NCBI GenBank assembly: GCA_033439265.1
Contig: JAVTVX010000026.1
Span: 1,167,501 to 1,231,500 of the forward strand
Length of the DNA: 64,000 bases
Reading direction: 5' to 3'
DNA from: Dillenia suffruticosa
Lineage: Eukaryota > Streptophyta > Magnoliopsida > Dilleniales > Dilleniaceae
Shown: piece by piece, positions 35,620 through 49,142 of the stretch
Numbering within the stretch: position 1 is the stretch's first letter
Layout: the number at the start of each line of letters is the position of its first letter
Translations under genes and position numbers: made by a program
The notes under the pieces: model-generated
Seen by the model: only the letters and a program-made list of their open reading frames with translations
Told to the model about the DNA's origin: nothing
Databases searched by the model: none

Positions 35620-36492
35620 TTGATAGCTTCCCGAAAATTGGAATAATTTACTAAAAAAAATTAAAAAAATTAGTCAATAGTCGATTTTTGGAAAATTAAT
35701 TTTTGTTAATTTAAAATTTGGAAAATCGCTTTCAGTTTCTTAAGTTGACTGGATTCCCATTTTTTAAATTTATTATTAATTTCTCAATTTCTTACGAAAA
35801 CGATTTCAATTTCATCAATTTAAAAAAATGAAAAGAAAATTAGTCGATTTTTTACATCCCAAAAATTGGAACAATTCACCAAAAAAATTAGTTAAGAGTT
35901 GATTTTTTGATAATTGACTTTAAATCGATTTCTAAAAAATCGATTTCGCATATCTTTTTTTTTTTTTATTGACCGGGCAGGAGGGTGGATAAAACTGAAG
36001 TCGATTTTGTGAAAATTGACATCAAAGTCGATTTCCACGATATCGACTTCAATAATTTTTAAATACAAATAAAAACACTAATATTTTAATAAAATGGGAA
36101 CCAATTCTTAATATTTTGAGAAATAATCCCCCATCTCATTTTTCTTTAAATATGGATATCACAATAAAAAGAAATTTAGATTTAATGGACTAGTTTTTGT
36201 AATATATTGTATTTGCTATTTATTAGTGTTTTATTTACTTCAGAAAAATAAGTTATTTTATTTTAGTTAGAAAAATTAGAGATTTGTTATGTAATTACTA
36301 TAAATGTTCATTTAAATCAAAAAATAGAATTTTTAACCTTTGTTTAATTACTTTTCATCAATTTTAATTTATAATGGTTGATTATGTTGATGGTAAAAAT
36401 AGCAAACAAATAGAGTGGATGTAGTGGATTAAATTATTAAACAATCATGTGGAAAGATCATTTTCTTTTCTCAAAAAATTTCTCTATTCTCT
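35620..36492. repeat. Segmental duplication, copy 2, left block
   Basis: Counterpart of 1-837, interrupted at its right end by the Athila-like element, whose 5-bp target duplication tctct forms its last bases. The block continues after that element at 46,669. Confidence 0.8.
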
Positions 36493-37942
36493 TGATAACA
36501 TGCAATTTATTGAATTTATTATTGTTATCATGATTTGAATTTGAATTGTTTAATGGACTAATGGTTGGTTTTATTGAATTTTATTTTTAGGAGATTGAAA
36601 TTGAAAATTTGAAGCAAATTGGGCTTAATAAGGTAATTTTGGAACTAATTGGGTCAAGACATCTTATTGGACTTTGAAAAAGAGGAGTTTGAATTTTAAT
36701 TTCAGCATTCTAGTAGAGTTTCTAATTTTCTCAATAGAAAGAGTTCTAATTAAATTAGAAGACTAAAAGGAAGGAAAGTTACATTATTCTTTAGGAGAAA
36801 ATGTCTTCTTTCCTATTTTCTATGAAGAGGAAGAGTCCTAATCAAATTGGAAGACTAGAAAGAAGGAAAGTTTCCTATTTTCACAAAAAGGGGCCGGCTA
36901 CCTTGCTTATTTAAATACAAAAGGGGCTGCACTCAAAGACACAACATAATACTCTTTACACAAGAAAATGGAGGGCTGCTGCAGAGAAACAAAAATTACT
37001 CCAAGGGAGGCTGCTGCAGATTTCTGGAAGAGAGAGAAGTCATTCTCCATTAGGTTTTTATTTCTTTCTTAGAAATATTTAGTTTTCTTTAATTTTTTTT
37101 GTTGACACTTACCACCATGAGTGGCTAGTTTCTTTATTCTAATTCAAGGGAAATTTTAATCGATTGTTTTTCATTGTGAGGTTATGTATTTTATTTAATT
37201 TCTTGTATTTTTAATTCAAGTATTCGTCGATTTTTGGTTTATTTTTATGAAGGATTAGTATTGGTTAATCTGACAATTTAATTCAATATCAATTTTTCTA
37301 CTGCATCCAGGATTTCAGTGATCCGTAATTGTCATGAATGAATGGTACGAGTAGCAAATAGGTTATATATGTTTATGGGTCGTTTGCCGATATTCATTTT
37401 AATATAAGGAATCGATGAAACAAAATCGAATAATTGTACGGCTATCTTGGTTATTTGTATTTTGGTTTAACTGTTTTCACAGAACTTAATACTATCATTA
37501 TTTGATATGGAACGCTATCGTGTCCAGTCGATTAATGATAAGTTTTGATTGGATACTGGGTTTGGTCAATTATTTTAGGAAAACACAAGATTTATTATGG
37601 CTATCCTAATAGATTTAAGGTTAAATGCTTGAATTGTAAGAATAATATTTTCAACCAATGATCAATAAGACAATCGAATATATGAATTCTTGGATCGGAG
37701 TTTGGTGAATTGAATTTTTTCTTTAAATTTTAGTATTTTTGCATATTTAATTTGTCTTTTAATTTTAGTTATTTAATTTTGATTTAGGAATTTATTTTGT
37801 AAACCTCCCTATTTTGTTTTGTCATTTACTAAGGAGTTAAGTTAACATAGTTCCCTTGGAATTCGATCTGGTAACCACTATTGCTACAGTTTGTTGCATT
37901 GGGGGAATCAGTATTAATTTGAGGGATTCGACAACCCGACCA
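36493..37942 (+). repeat. Element C 5' LTR
   Basis: Starts tgataacatgcaatttattg and ends gacaacccgacca. Directly repeated at 45,221-46,668. Confidence 0.95.
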
Positions 37943-37947
37943 AATTT

Positions 37948-37965
37948 TGGCGCCGTTGCCGGGGG
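37948..37965 (+). other. Element C primer-binding site
   Basis: tggcgccgttgccgggg is complementary to the 3' end of plant tRNA-Asp (GTC), the primer type known for Athila-lineage and related gypsy elements. It lies five bases after the LTR. Confidence 0.92.
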
Positions 37966-38019
37966 ACTATTTTGATTTCTTAGTTGTGTTATCTTTATTA
38001 TTTGTTTTGTTGACCTTTT

Positions 38020-39612
38020 ATGACCCGTTCTTCTCAAGGAAGTGAATTGGAATATATTCCTGAAATTGAGAAAACTGCTCGCCGATTGAGAAAGGAGGCC
38101 AGACAGAGGAAATGTAAGTTACGCCGAAAACCAATTTTTGACATTGATTTGACAAATTGTGACAAGTCTATTTTTGAAGAAAAAAAAAAAAGATGGCCGA
38201 CCGTGAGAGAACCTTGAAAGAATTGGCTGCACCCAATCTAAATCAACAACCCTTGTGCATCGAATACCCAACTCTTGAGGAAGCATTCGAACTTAAATCT
38301 GGTTTGATTCACTTACTGCCTACTTTTTGTGGTCTCCCAGGTGAGGATCCACATAAACATTTGAAAGAATTTCATGTTGTCTGTTCGAGTATGAAACCCC
38401 AAGGAGTGACTGAGGGATAGATTAAGTTGAGAGCCTTTTCCTTTTCCCTGAAAGATAAGGCAAAGGATTGGTTGTACTACCTATCTCCGGGTTCAATAAA
38501 TACATGGAATGAGATACAGAGATTATTTTTAGAAAAATTTTTCCCTGCATCTAGAGCTGCCAACATTCGAAAGGAGATATGTGGGATCAGACAGATTAGC
38601 GGAGAAACATTATATGAATACTTTGAGAGGTTCAAACAACTCTGTGCTAGCTGTCCACATCATCAAATACCGGAACAACTCTTGATTCAATATTTTTATG
38701 AAGGACTTCTACCCATGGATAGAAGTATGGTAGATGCGGCCAACGGAGGAGCCTTGGTAAATAAAACACCTGAAGAAGCCAGACAATTGATCACAAATAT
38801 GGCAGAAAATTCTTAACAATTTGTGTTGAGAACAGATGGAGTTATGAAACGTGTCAATGAGGTAAGTCATTCTCACCTTGAAAATCAAATTTCTGAATTG
38901 ACTTCGTCAGATGGCTGTAGGACAAATACATGCAACCAAAGTCTGTGGCATATGCTCGATATTTGGACATCCTACGGATATGTGTCCATCTCTACAAGAA
39001 GATTCTACTCATCAAGCAAATGCCGTAGGAGGATTTCCTGGCCAACCTCAAAGGAAGTACGATCCCTACTCAACTCATTATAATCCCGGTTGGCGAGAAC
39101 ATCCAAATCTGAGTTACGGGAATCAAGGAGGACAGACAAGATATCCTCCTCAGCAATTCAATAGGCCATCACATACACCAACACAATTGTCTAATTCAGG
39201 TATGTCCCTAGAAGATATTGTAAAAGCTCTTGCGACTAACACTCAACAATTTCAACAGGAAACGAGAGATAGCATTCAAAACTTGGGAAATCAAATCACT
39301 CAGCTAGCCACTTCAGTTAGCAATTTGGAGCGTCAAAATGCAGGAAAATTACCTTCACGAACGGTAATAAACCCTAAAAAAAATGCTAGTGCAATGGTAT
39401 TGAGGAGTGGGAACGAAGTGCAATCAAAACTACCATCACCCACAAAGAGAAATGAGAAGAAAGATGAAGAGGAAGAAGCCGAAATTGCCAATGAAAATCC
39501 AAACAAGGTAAATTCCGATTCTCTTTTATCTACGAGTCCTAACATAGTTGTACCACCTTTTCCTAGCAGGTTTGAAAGATCCAAAAAGGAAGACTACGAA
39601 AAGGAGGTTTGA
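38020..39612 (+). pseudogene. Element C gag region (fossil)
   Basis: Retrotransposon gag domain with DKAKDWLYYLSPGSI and FPASRAANIRKEICGIRQ near 38,450-38,600. A zinc-knuckle-like CGICSIFGH segment lies near 38,940, followed by a Gln/Asn/Pro-rich spacer and a charged linker. Typical of Athila-type elements. Some breaks are present. Confidence 0.85.
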
Positions 39613-39627
39613 GAAATTTTCAAGAAG

Positions 39628-40848
39628 GTGGAAATAAACATACCTTTGTTAGATGCCATCAAGCAAATACCCAAATATGCAAAGTTTTTGAAAGAGTTGT
39701 GCACAAACAAGGGAAAGATGAGAGGTGATGAGAAAATAAGAGTCGGCGAGAACGTGTCAGCTGTTATCAAAAGATCTCTACCCGAGAAATGTTCGGATCC
39801 AGATATGTTCACTTTATCCTGTGTTATTGGGATGAAGAAATTTGAACGTGCTATGCTAGATTTAGGAGCATCAATTAATGTCATGCCATATTCTATTTAT
39901 ATTGCTCTAAATCTAGGCCCCCTAAAGGAAACTAAAGTGATTATTCAATTAGCTGACCGTTCTGTCGTGTATCCAGAAGGGATTGTTGAAGATGTTTTGG
40001 TGCGGGTTAATGAGTTAATTTTTCCAGCAGATTTTTATATCTTGAAAATGGATGAAGATACCGTTACAAATTCAGTACCGCTATTATTGGGGAGACCGTT
40101 CATGAAAATGGCAAAAACTAAAATAGACGTGGATGATGGTACACTCTCCGTCGAATTCGACGGCGAGATTGTTAAATTCAATATTTTTGAAGCCATGAGA
40201 TACCCAAATGAGTGTCATTTGATTTGTTCCGCTAATGTCATTGATTCAATTGTGCAGGAAATCTTTGAAGAAGAAAATGACACAAGTTTTGAATTGGATA
40301 CGCAATTGAACACTAAAGAAGAGATGACCGAAACTTGTAAAATTTCAGAATCAATATTGGAACAACAATCAAGGTCTTTAAATTCAAGCACCACGTTTCC
40401 TGTTTCTTACAAGAAAATGTTACCTTCCGTTTTGCATGCTCCAACATTGGAATTGAAGACTTTGTCGGATCATCTCAAATATGTATACTTAGGTGATGAA
40501 GAGACCTTACCCGTTATCATAGCAAGAGAGTTAACGGAAGAACAAGAAAATCGGCTACTCCAAGTTTTAAAAGAGCACAAGACAGCAATTGGTTGGATTT
40601 TAGCCAATATAAAGGGTATTAGTCCCTCGATTTGCATGCATCGAATCCTTCTAGAAGAGGACACTAAGCCAATGAGGGAATCGCAAAGAAAGATGAATCC
40701 AATCATGAAAGAAATGGTGATGAAGGAGATTCTCAAACTTTTGGACGAAGGCATAATTTATCCAATTTTCGACAGCAAGTGGGTTAGCCCAATTCATGTG
40801 GTACCAAAGAAAACAGGAATCACGGTGGTAAGAAATCAAGACAATTAG
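39628..40848 (+). pseudogene. Element C protease and entry to reverse transcriptase (fossil)
   Basis: The aspartic protease appears as MLDLGASINVMPYSIY near 39,855 (DLGAS in place of the usual D-S/T-G context, as known in this lineage), with LLLGRPFMK near 40,085. The linker ends in the conserved RT entry with KWVSPIHVVPKK near 40,780. Confidence 0.85.
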
Positions 40849-41990
40849 TTGGTACCTATGCGAGTGCAAAATGGTTGGCGAATGGTCATTGATTTTAGAA
40901 AGCTCAATTTAGCTACTCGAAAGGACCACTTCCCTCTACCCTTTATTGATCAAATGTTAGAGAGATTAGCCGGAAAATCATTCTTTTGTTTTCTTGATGG
41001 TTTTTCAGGCTATTATCAAATCGTGATTGCACAGGAAGATCAAGAAAAGATTACATTCACATGTCCATTTGGAACATTTGCTTATAGAAGGATGTCTTTC
41101 GGTCTATGTAATGCTCCAGGTACATTCCAAAGATGCATGCTGAGCATTTTTTCTGAATATATTGAAAATTGTATTGAGGTATTTATGGATGATTTTACTA
41201 TTTACGGTAACTCGTTTGATAGTTGTCTAGGGCATTTGATCAAAATTTTGAAAAGCTGCATGGAAACGAACTTGGTTTTGAACTATGAAAAATGTCATTT
41301 CATGGTGAAAGAAGGCATAGTGTTAGGGCATGTGATTTCTCATAGGGGTATTGAGGTAGATAAGGCGAAGGTTGATTTGATCAAGAGTTTACCTTACCCT
41401 ACAAATGTTAGGGAAATACGTGGTTTTCTTGTACATGCAGGTTTTTATTACAGGTTTATTCAAAACTTCTCAAAAATTGCCTTGCCATTATCCAAGTTGC
41501 TTCAGAAAGATGTACCTTTCGAGTTCGGAGAAAAATGCAAGGAAGCCTTCGACAAGCTCAAAAACCTGTTAATTACTGCACCAATCATTCAACCACCTGA
41601 TTGGAATTTACCTTTTGAGATCATGTGCGATGCAAGCAATTTTGTTGTGGGAGCAGTTCTTGGCCAGCGGATTGATAAGAAGAGTCACGTCATTTACTAC
41701 GCTTCAAGGACATTGAACGCTGCTCAATGCAACTATACCACCATTGAAAAAGAGCTCTTGGCCATTGTTTTTGCTTTAGAAAAATTCAGATCCTATTTAC
41801 TTGGTTCTAAAGTAATTGTGTATTCTGATCATGCAGCTTTGAAATATCTATTGGCGAAAAAGGAGTCGAAACCCAGGTTGATACGGTGGATTCTCCTGTT
41901 ACAAGAATTTGATTTGAACATCAAGGATCGAAGTGGAGCTGAGAATTTGGTAGCTGATCATCTAAGCAGGTTAGTGAATGAAGAAGATCC
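40849..41990 (+). pseudogene. Element C reverse transcriptase and RNase H (fossil)
   Basis: RT blocks [44 protein letters not shown] and the catalytic FMDDF, then RNase H with [25 protein letters not shown] and VADHLSRL. The wording matches Athila-type RT. Confidence 0.9.
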
Positions 41991-43377
41991 ATTACCTATT
42001 TCTGAAAATTTTTCTGATGAGCAGTTATTTCACTTGAAAGGTACTATTCCTTGGTATGCAGATATTGTGAATTATTTGGTTACACACATTTTGCCTAGTG
42101 ATCTTAGTAATTTAAGGAAGGATAAAATTCAATGTGAGGCAAAATATTATGTGTGGGATGAGCCATATTTATGGAAATTTTGTTCTGACCAAATAATTAG
42201 GAGATGTGTCCCAGAGAATGAATATAGATCCATTTTAGCATTTTGTCATAGTTATACTTGTGGGGGACATTTTGGACCACGGAGAACCGCAAGAAAAGTT
42301 TTAGATAGTGGGTTATATCGGGAAACCTTGTGTAAAGATGCTTACTTATTTTGTAAAAGCTGTGATAGATGTCAGAGAACAGGATCTTTGTCCTATAGAA
42401 ATGAGATGCCCCAAACTCCCATTCTTGTTTGTGAAATATTTGACATATGGGGTATTGATTTTATGGGTCCATTTCCTTCGTCTTGTGGATATGCTTACAT
42501 TCTTTTGGCTGTTAATTATGTATCAAAATGGGTGGAAGCAAAGGCCACCAGGACTGACGATTCTAAATCTGTTGTAGGTTTTATCAAGACTAACATTTTT
42601 AGCAGGTTTAGGATCCCTAGAGCCATAATAAGTGATCAAGGGAGCCATTTTTGTAATCGCGCAATCGAAGCATTGATGAAAAAATATGGTGTACATCACC
42701 GGATTGCTACGCCATACCACCCTCAGACGAATGGACAAGCCGAAGTTTCCAACCGTGAAGTTAAATCCATTTTAGAAAAGACGGTTAACCCGGGTCGAAA
42801 GGATTGGAGTTTACGTTTAGATGATGCACCGTGAGCGTACCGGACAGCTTTCAAAACGCCAATAGGGATGTCTCCTTATAGGTTAGTTTTTGGGAAATCC
42901 TGTCATTTACTGGTGGAAGTTGAGCATAAAGCATATTGGGCAGTCAAACGTTGCAATATGAAGATGGATGAAGCCGGTGAATCAAGAAAACTGCAACTAC
43001 AAGAACTTGAAGAGTTGAGATTTGAGGCCTATGAGAACTCGAGGATTTATAAAGAGAAAACTAAATTGTTTCACGATGGTATGATCTTAAGGAAACAATT
43101 TGAGATTGGGCAAAAAGTGCTTCTATATAATTCTCGACTCAAACTCATGCCAGGTAAGTTGTGTTTTCGATGGATTGGTCCATTTGTTATTACTAATGTA
43201 TTTTCTCATGGTGCAGTGGAAATCAAAAGTCTTGACACAAACAAGAGTTTCAAAGTGAATGGGCATAGGTTGAAGATATTTCACGATGAGATGGAGATTT
43301 CTACAATGTTGGACATTGCATTGATGCCTCCAAATTATTCTTCCGGCGGAATCAAACATGAAGACCGTCGAGCATAA
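41991..43377 (+). pseudogene. Element C integrase (fossil)
   Basis: HHCC zinc finger ([11 protein letters not shown], then CKSCDRCQR), catalytic core with [10 protein letters not shown] and SDQGSHF, and the C-terminal part to about 43,377 with [20 protein letters not shown]. No chromodomain is visible, as expected for a non-chromovirus gypsy element. Confidence 0.88.
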
Positions 43378-45220
43378 CGACGTTAAACACTTGCGCTTGT
43401 TGGGAGGCAACCCAAATTTTTTTTTTTTTTTTAGAGTTTGATTTAATTTTTAGTTATTTCATTTTTTTCAATTTTAAATGTTTTCTTAGTGTTATTTATC
43501 CATTCTCTTAATTTTTTGCATGTGTTCAGCAATTTTCTCAAGCCAAGACACAAATAGAGTGACAGTCAGCTTTCGGACAGAAGCAGTCTTGGCATTAGGG
43601 CGTGATCACGCGGTTTCCACAACCCAATAAATTTTTTGGAAAAATGTGCTAGTTGCGACTGCCCAAACCGAAAGATTCATAGAGGAGACCTCACATTCTC
43701 CACAGTTACCGCCATCACCTTAGGGCAGTACTCTCGTTTTTCTTCTTCCTTTTCATTGTCCTTTTTTCTTGCCTAACATCTTTTATTTTTTGAGATTAGT
43801 TTTCAATTGTGCTAATTGTGAATTTCTTTAGCATTGTGTCTCAAATTCTCATCTTTTGCATACATTGAGGACAATGTAGTATTTAGGTGTGGGGGAGGAT
43901 TTTCATGCCAATGTCATTTCTTCTATTTTTCTTTGGAACTTCGTATTCTCTGGATTTTGTCGGATAATGATTTTGATTTAGTATACATTGTTGATTTGAG
44001 TTTGAAATGCATGAAAGAGACAAGTGTGATTAGTTATTTTTGGATAAAATTGTTTTAAAGTGTTCTATTGATCTTGATGATTGAGTCATTAGAAAATGTG
44101 ATAGATTTGATACAACATTGCACAATTTTTGTGAGAATTTGAGCCTTAAGAGCATGTCATCAAATTTGCTATGCTTTTTGAGATTACATCAATGAGTTCA
44201 TACATTAATATGATGGGGGCATTTAGGTTTATCTATTTTAACTCTCGAAAACAAATCTTCCTGTGCATAATTTTTCTCTTAGTGAAATCCTTTGAGCTTA
44301 TATCCCTTTTCTTTGCTTTAACTTCATTAATTAACACATAGCCTTCTTTTTACGTTTCACCTTTTATTTGGTCATTATATTAAAGAAACATGTGATTTGA
44401 GCATATATTTAGTGGTTATTTGCAAAGGGAATGAGATACTTCTATTGTGAGATTTATTTTCGGGAAGTTGATTATATACTTGGGGTGGATTGCATATGCG
44501 CGGCATTTTTCATCTATCCTCATTTAGTTTCCTTATTCATAAAAAAAAAAAGTAAAAAAAGAGAAGGAAAAGAAAAAGAAAAAGAAGAAATTCCCAAAAG
44601 TTGAAATTGGGGAATTTGAAGCGAAAATGTGAAAAGTTTGATTGAGAGATGATTATGATCTTGATTGGGGTATCTTTCTTTTGGCTTGATTGTATTTCAT
44701 GATATGAGATATAAGGGATATGCTCTTGACATGCTTCTTTGATATATTTATTACACGAAACATTTATCCTTTTATCCTTCCTTTACCCAAGCCACGTTAC
44801 AACCCGTACAAAGACCCCCGGATTTTTGTTTTGAATTCATATAGTAGTGGTAGAGATTTGATAAATAAGCAAACTTATGGTAATAGCATACTATGTTTTG
44901 ATTTTGAGAGTTATTGATAAATTTCCCTTAAATACTTTGAGTGTATAAAGTGAAATCCTTGTGAGGGTATTGAATCTTGATACATTGAATTTTGATGAGA
45001 TTATTGAGCTTGATGGGATGCTTATATTTTCTTTTAAAGTTTTAAAACTATGATCATTTGCTCTCTGGATTATTATTTTTGCTTGAATTTTTTCGATGTG
45101 TGTTGTTTGAAATTATTTAAAGATGAATTGAATGAGGGGAAGGAGTGAAGAAGAGAATACTTGTGTGACATTAACCTAATGAATGCTTGAGGACAAGCAT
45201 TGGTTTGGTGTGGGGGAATT
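43378..45220 (+). other. Element C 3' internal region and purine tract
   Basis: 1.8 kb between integrase and the 3' LTR without a long frame. Some Athila elements carry an extra envelope-like gene here, and I see none. It closes with the purine-rich ggtgtgggggaatt just before the LTR. Confidence 0.8.
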
Positions 45221-46668
45221 TGATAACATGCAATTTATTGAATTTATTATTGTTATCATGGTTTGAATTTGAATTATTTAATGGACTAATGGTTGGTTTT
45301 ATTGAATTTTATTTTTAGGAGATTGAAATTGAAGATTTGGAGCAAATTAGGCTTAATAAGACAATTTTGGAACTAATTGGGTCAAGACATCTTATTGGAC
45401 TTTGAAGAAGAGGAGTTTGAATTTTAATTTCAGCATTCTAGTAGAATTTCTAATTTTCTCAATAGGAAGAGTCCTAATTAAATTAGAAGACTAGAATGAA
45501 GGAAAGTTGCATTATTCTTTAGGAGAAAATGTTTTCTTTCCTATTTTCTATGAAGAGAAAGAGTCCTAATCAAATTGGAAGATTAGAAGGAAGGAAAGCT
45601 ACCTATTTTCACAAAAAGGGGCCGACTACCTTGCTTATTTAAATACAAGGGGCTGCACTCAAAGACACAACATAATACTCTCTACACAAGAAAAGGGAGG
45701 GCTGCTGCAGAGAAACAAAAATTACTCCAAGGGAGGCGGCTGCAAATTTCTAGAAGAGAGAGAAGTCATTCTCCATTAGGTTTTTATTTCTTTTTTAGAA
45801 ACATTTAGTTTTCTTTAATTTTTTTTGTTGACACTTACCACCATGAGTGGCTAGTTTTTTTATTCTGATTCAAGGGGAATTTTAATCGATTGTTTTTCAT
45901 TGTGAGGTTATGTATTTTATTTAATTTCTTGTATTTTTAATTCAAGTATTCGTCGATTCTTGGTTTATTTTTATGAGGGATTGGTATTGGTTAATCTGAC
46001 AATTTAATTCAATATCAATTTTTCTACTGCATCCAGGATTTCAGTGATCCGTAATTTTCATGAATGAATGGTACGAGTAGCAAATAGGTTATATATATTT
46101 ATGGGTCGTTTGCCGATATTCATTTTAATCTAAGAAATCGATGAAACAAAATCAAATAATTGTATGGCTATCCTGGTTATTTGTATTTTAGTTTAACTGT
46201 TTTCACAGAACTTAATGCTGTCATTATTTGATATGGAACGCTATCGTGGCCAGTCCATTAATGATAAATTTTGATTGGATGCTGGGTTTGATCAATTATT
46301 TTAGGAAAACACAAGATTTATGATTGCTATCATAATAGATTTAAGGTTAAATGCTTGAATTGCAAGAATAATATTTTCAACCAATGATCAATAAGACAAT
46401 CGAATATATGAACCCTTGGATCGGAGTTTGGTGAATTGAATTTTTTCTTTAAATTTTAGTATTTTTGCATATTTGATTTGTCTTTTAATTTTAGTTATTT
46501 AATTTTGATTTAGGAATTTATTTTGTAAACCCCCCTATTTTATTTTGGCATTTACTAAGGAATTAAGTTAACATAGTTCCCTTGGAATTAGACCTGGTAA
46601 CTACTATTGTTACAGTTTGTTGCATTGGGGGAATCAGTATTAATTTGAGGGATTCGACAATCCGACCA
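45221..46668 (+). repeat. Element C 3' LTR
   Basis: Same start as the 5' LTR and ends gacaatccgacca. The host target duplication tctct follows. Confidence 0.95.
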
Positions 46669-46971
46669 TCTCTATTCTAAATGCTCTCATTCATTTCTTT
46701 TAAATTAATTATTGTTTTACCGATCATCTTGGATTCATAATAAGATTTTAATATTAAGTAATTAATAGTATTTATTTTAATTTTAACATTTTAAACTTTT
46801 TTTTATTAACTTTTATTATAATTTATTGAAATATTTTATTTTTTTTTTACCTTCTTTGTGTTCTCATCTAAGAAAAAAATTAAAAAATTCTAAAATAATG
46901 AAATTAATTTTTTTTTGTTTGTTTAAAAACTGCATATACTTCAAATATTGAAAAAATAATTTATAAATAAT
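46669..46971. repeat. Segmental duplication, copy 2, piece between two LTR elements
   Basis: About 300 bp of host DNA matching 838-1,145 of copy 1 (tctctattct, then aagattttaatattaagtaat and ctcatctaagaaaaaaatta). It shows that elements C and D are separate insertions into the duplicated block, about 300 bp apart in the original sequence. Confidence 0.85.
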
Positions 46972-48731
46972 TAGATATTCAACTAAAAAACTTTTTAGTT
47001 TCATCAAACAAGGTGTACGTCCACTTCAAATATTGAAATATTTGATAGTTTTAACTAAAAAATAAAAAAGACACAACTTTTTATAGCGGTTTCATCAAAC
47101 TTGGTGTACATCTACTTTAAGACTTCTTTTGGATTTTTTACTATCAACTTAATAATATATATTTGATTGCAAGTTCAAGTTGGATTTTTACAGTATTTCG
47201 TTGCAAACACCACTATTCTAACTCTACACATATTGGCTCTCTCTCTCTCTAGATGCAAAACAGTCACACACTTTTTAGTTTTTTGAAATCTTAGTACAAG
47301 TGAGAAGGAAAATATTAAAGATGTGAAACTCTAATGCTCAAATTTGACAGTTTTGATTTTACAGATAATTATACTCAAAAAGAAAATTAAATGAAGATCA
47401 AATGAAAAACAATATATGAATTGTTGAAACAGAGTAATGAATGCTATGGGACGTGGTTGCTTAGAAAGTTAATAGAGCATTCTTTTCTTCACATCTCATC
47501 TCTGGTATTTATTGTCACGCTGAAAAGATCCATTGTAAGATTTGTTGAAGTTTAGCGTTACTCATTAATATCTATCAACAAATGTTTTACAATAGTACCC
47601 ATTTTTACATGCTAAAGTTTCATTTTTTCACTGGCGTCACTTTCTTGTTAACCAATCGAAGATGTTCTTGCTGTATTTGAATGTTCAGTTTTGATAGAAA
47701 TAGAAATATTTAGATATACAAATAAAGAGACGACCGGTGTGTTCAAATTTGTTTCAAAAATTTGATTTCTGATAATTTCGGATCGACAAGTTTAAACAAT
47801 ACATCAATCTAAATTCAAAAATTTAGTATTGAGTTCTTGACTGATCATGTCGACATGAGAGTATTTGGGTTGATAAGGTCATGTTTCAAATTAAATTGGT
47901 GGATACGTAGGCTTAAATTGGTTGACATATTTTGATATGTCGACATGGTTCTAATTAGGTATCGACATGCCCTACTTAAGAATTAATAGCCTAGATTGAC
48001 ATGTTATACATCCATATCGACATAGTTCTATATCTATATAAAATAGGTTAACCTAACCTCTGAAATTGGTTGATGTGTTAAGTGTGTCGACAAGGTTGAA
48101 ATACAGGTCGACGTATGATTTCTAAATGACAGCTTATATCAGGTCAACGTGTTATATATCAACATTGACATAGTACTATACTTATATAAAATTGGTAGAC
48201 ACGTCCTCTAAAATTTGTCGATGTGTTCAACATGTCAACATTGTCAACACGTAGGTCATTGTGTTTTTCTTAAAGGATAAAGGAATTAGGTCGACAAGTT
48301 TCAGGCATGTCAACCTCTTTATGTTTTGTGTAATGCTTACCGATGTGTGTCGATGGTGGGTCGTTATACTACTAAAATTTGTCATATTAAATTTGTCTAC
48401 CTGAGATTAACAGATCGATGTGTAAACGAATTCCGATCGACGTATAAGACAGGTTGACATATTTTTGGGATTATTGATATAATTTTATTTAGACAATATA
48501 TTACGTTTGTCTTATTCAGGCCGATAAGAGTCACTATTAGGTCGACATGTTTAAGGTGTGGTTAAAATTGGTCGACATGGTTCTGAGAATTGGTGGACCT
48601 ATGAGAGCAGGTCGATGTGTGTAAAGAACAAGCTGACATGGTTCGCAAACTTTTGTTTTCTAATGGTTTTTTGATTTAGTTAAACCTATTTTCCTCCAAT
48701 TTATCATCATCAAAACCTATCATTCTCAACA
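46972..48731 (-). repeat. Element D 3' LTR
   Basis: 1.76 kb, matching 56,525-58,287. The inner end reads atcattctcaaca on the plus strand. Its middle (47,790-48,650) is studded with variants of gtcgacatg. Confidence 0.88.
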
Positions 48732-48954
48732 ATTTTTCCCGTTTTAATGATAACAAAATTTCAAATACTTATCTAAAACATCTGATCCTATTTATTCTTA
48801 TTTTTGAAAATTTGAAACCATAGCAATTTTAGAGTTTGATTCATACATCCATTACCACAGATCCTATCAATATATAAAGTCATCAGCACCATATTCCACA
48901 AACTTATCATATAGCCATCTAACCTAGCATCATTAGTCTAACCTTGCATCATCG

Positions 48955-49142
48955 GTCTGACCTATCCTCACTTAACACTATCAATCCAACACCAGTCTGA
49001 CCTATCCTCGCTTAGCACTATCAATCTGACCTATCTTGACTTAGCACTATCAATCTAGCACCAGTCTGACCTATCCTTACTTAACACTATCAATCCAGCA
49101 CTAGTTTGACCTATCCTCACTTAGCACTATCAATCCAACACT
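48955..49142. repeat. Tandem repeats in the 3' internal region of element D
   Basis: Five near-identical units of about 33-40 bp built on agtctgacctatcct followed by cacttagcactatcaatc. Non-coding; part of the element's own variable 3' region. Confidence 0.85.

Larger units (their letters stand above)
36493..46668 (+). mobile_element. Athila-type Ty3/gypsy LTR element C (fossil, nearly whole)
   Basis: 10.2 kb with 5' and 3' LTRs (1,450 and 1,448 bp, about 95% alike by eye), a perfect 5-bp target duplication tctct (36,488-36,492 and 46,669-46,673), a primer-binding site matching plant tRNA-Asp, gag, protease, RT, RNase H and integrase in gypsy order, and a purine tract before the 3' LTR. RT and RNase H wording is that of the Athila lineage. 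It is structurally complete with a handful of breaks in its coding part. At commonly used plant LTR rates it would be roughly one to two million years old (inference). It sits inside copy 2 only. Confidence 0.93.

Noticed and set aside
43378-45220. Envelope-like gene in the Athila-type element
   Set aside because: Some Athila elements have one here, but only short unrelated frames are present and no membrane segments stand out.
48955-49142. Possible CRISPR-like array
   Set aside because: Units are directly adjacent with no unique spacers, the genome is a plant, and the array lies in the 3' region of a copia element; it is an ordinary tandem repeat.
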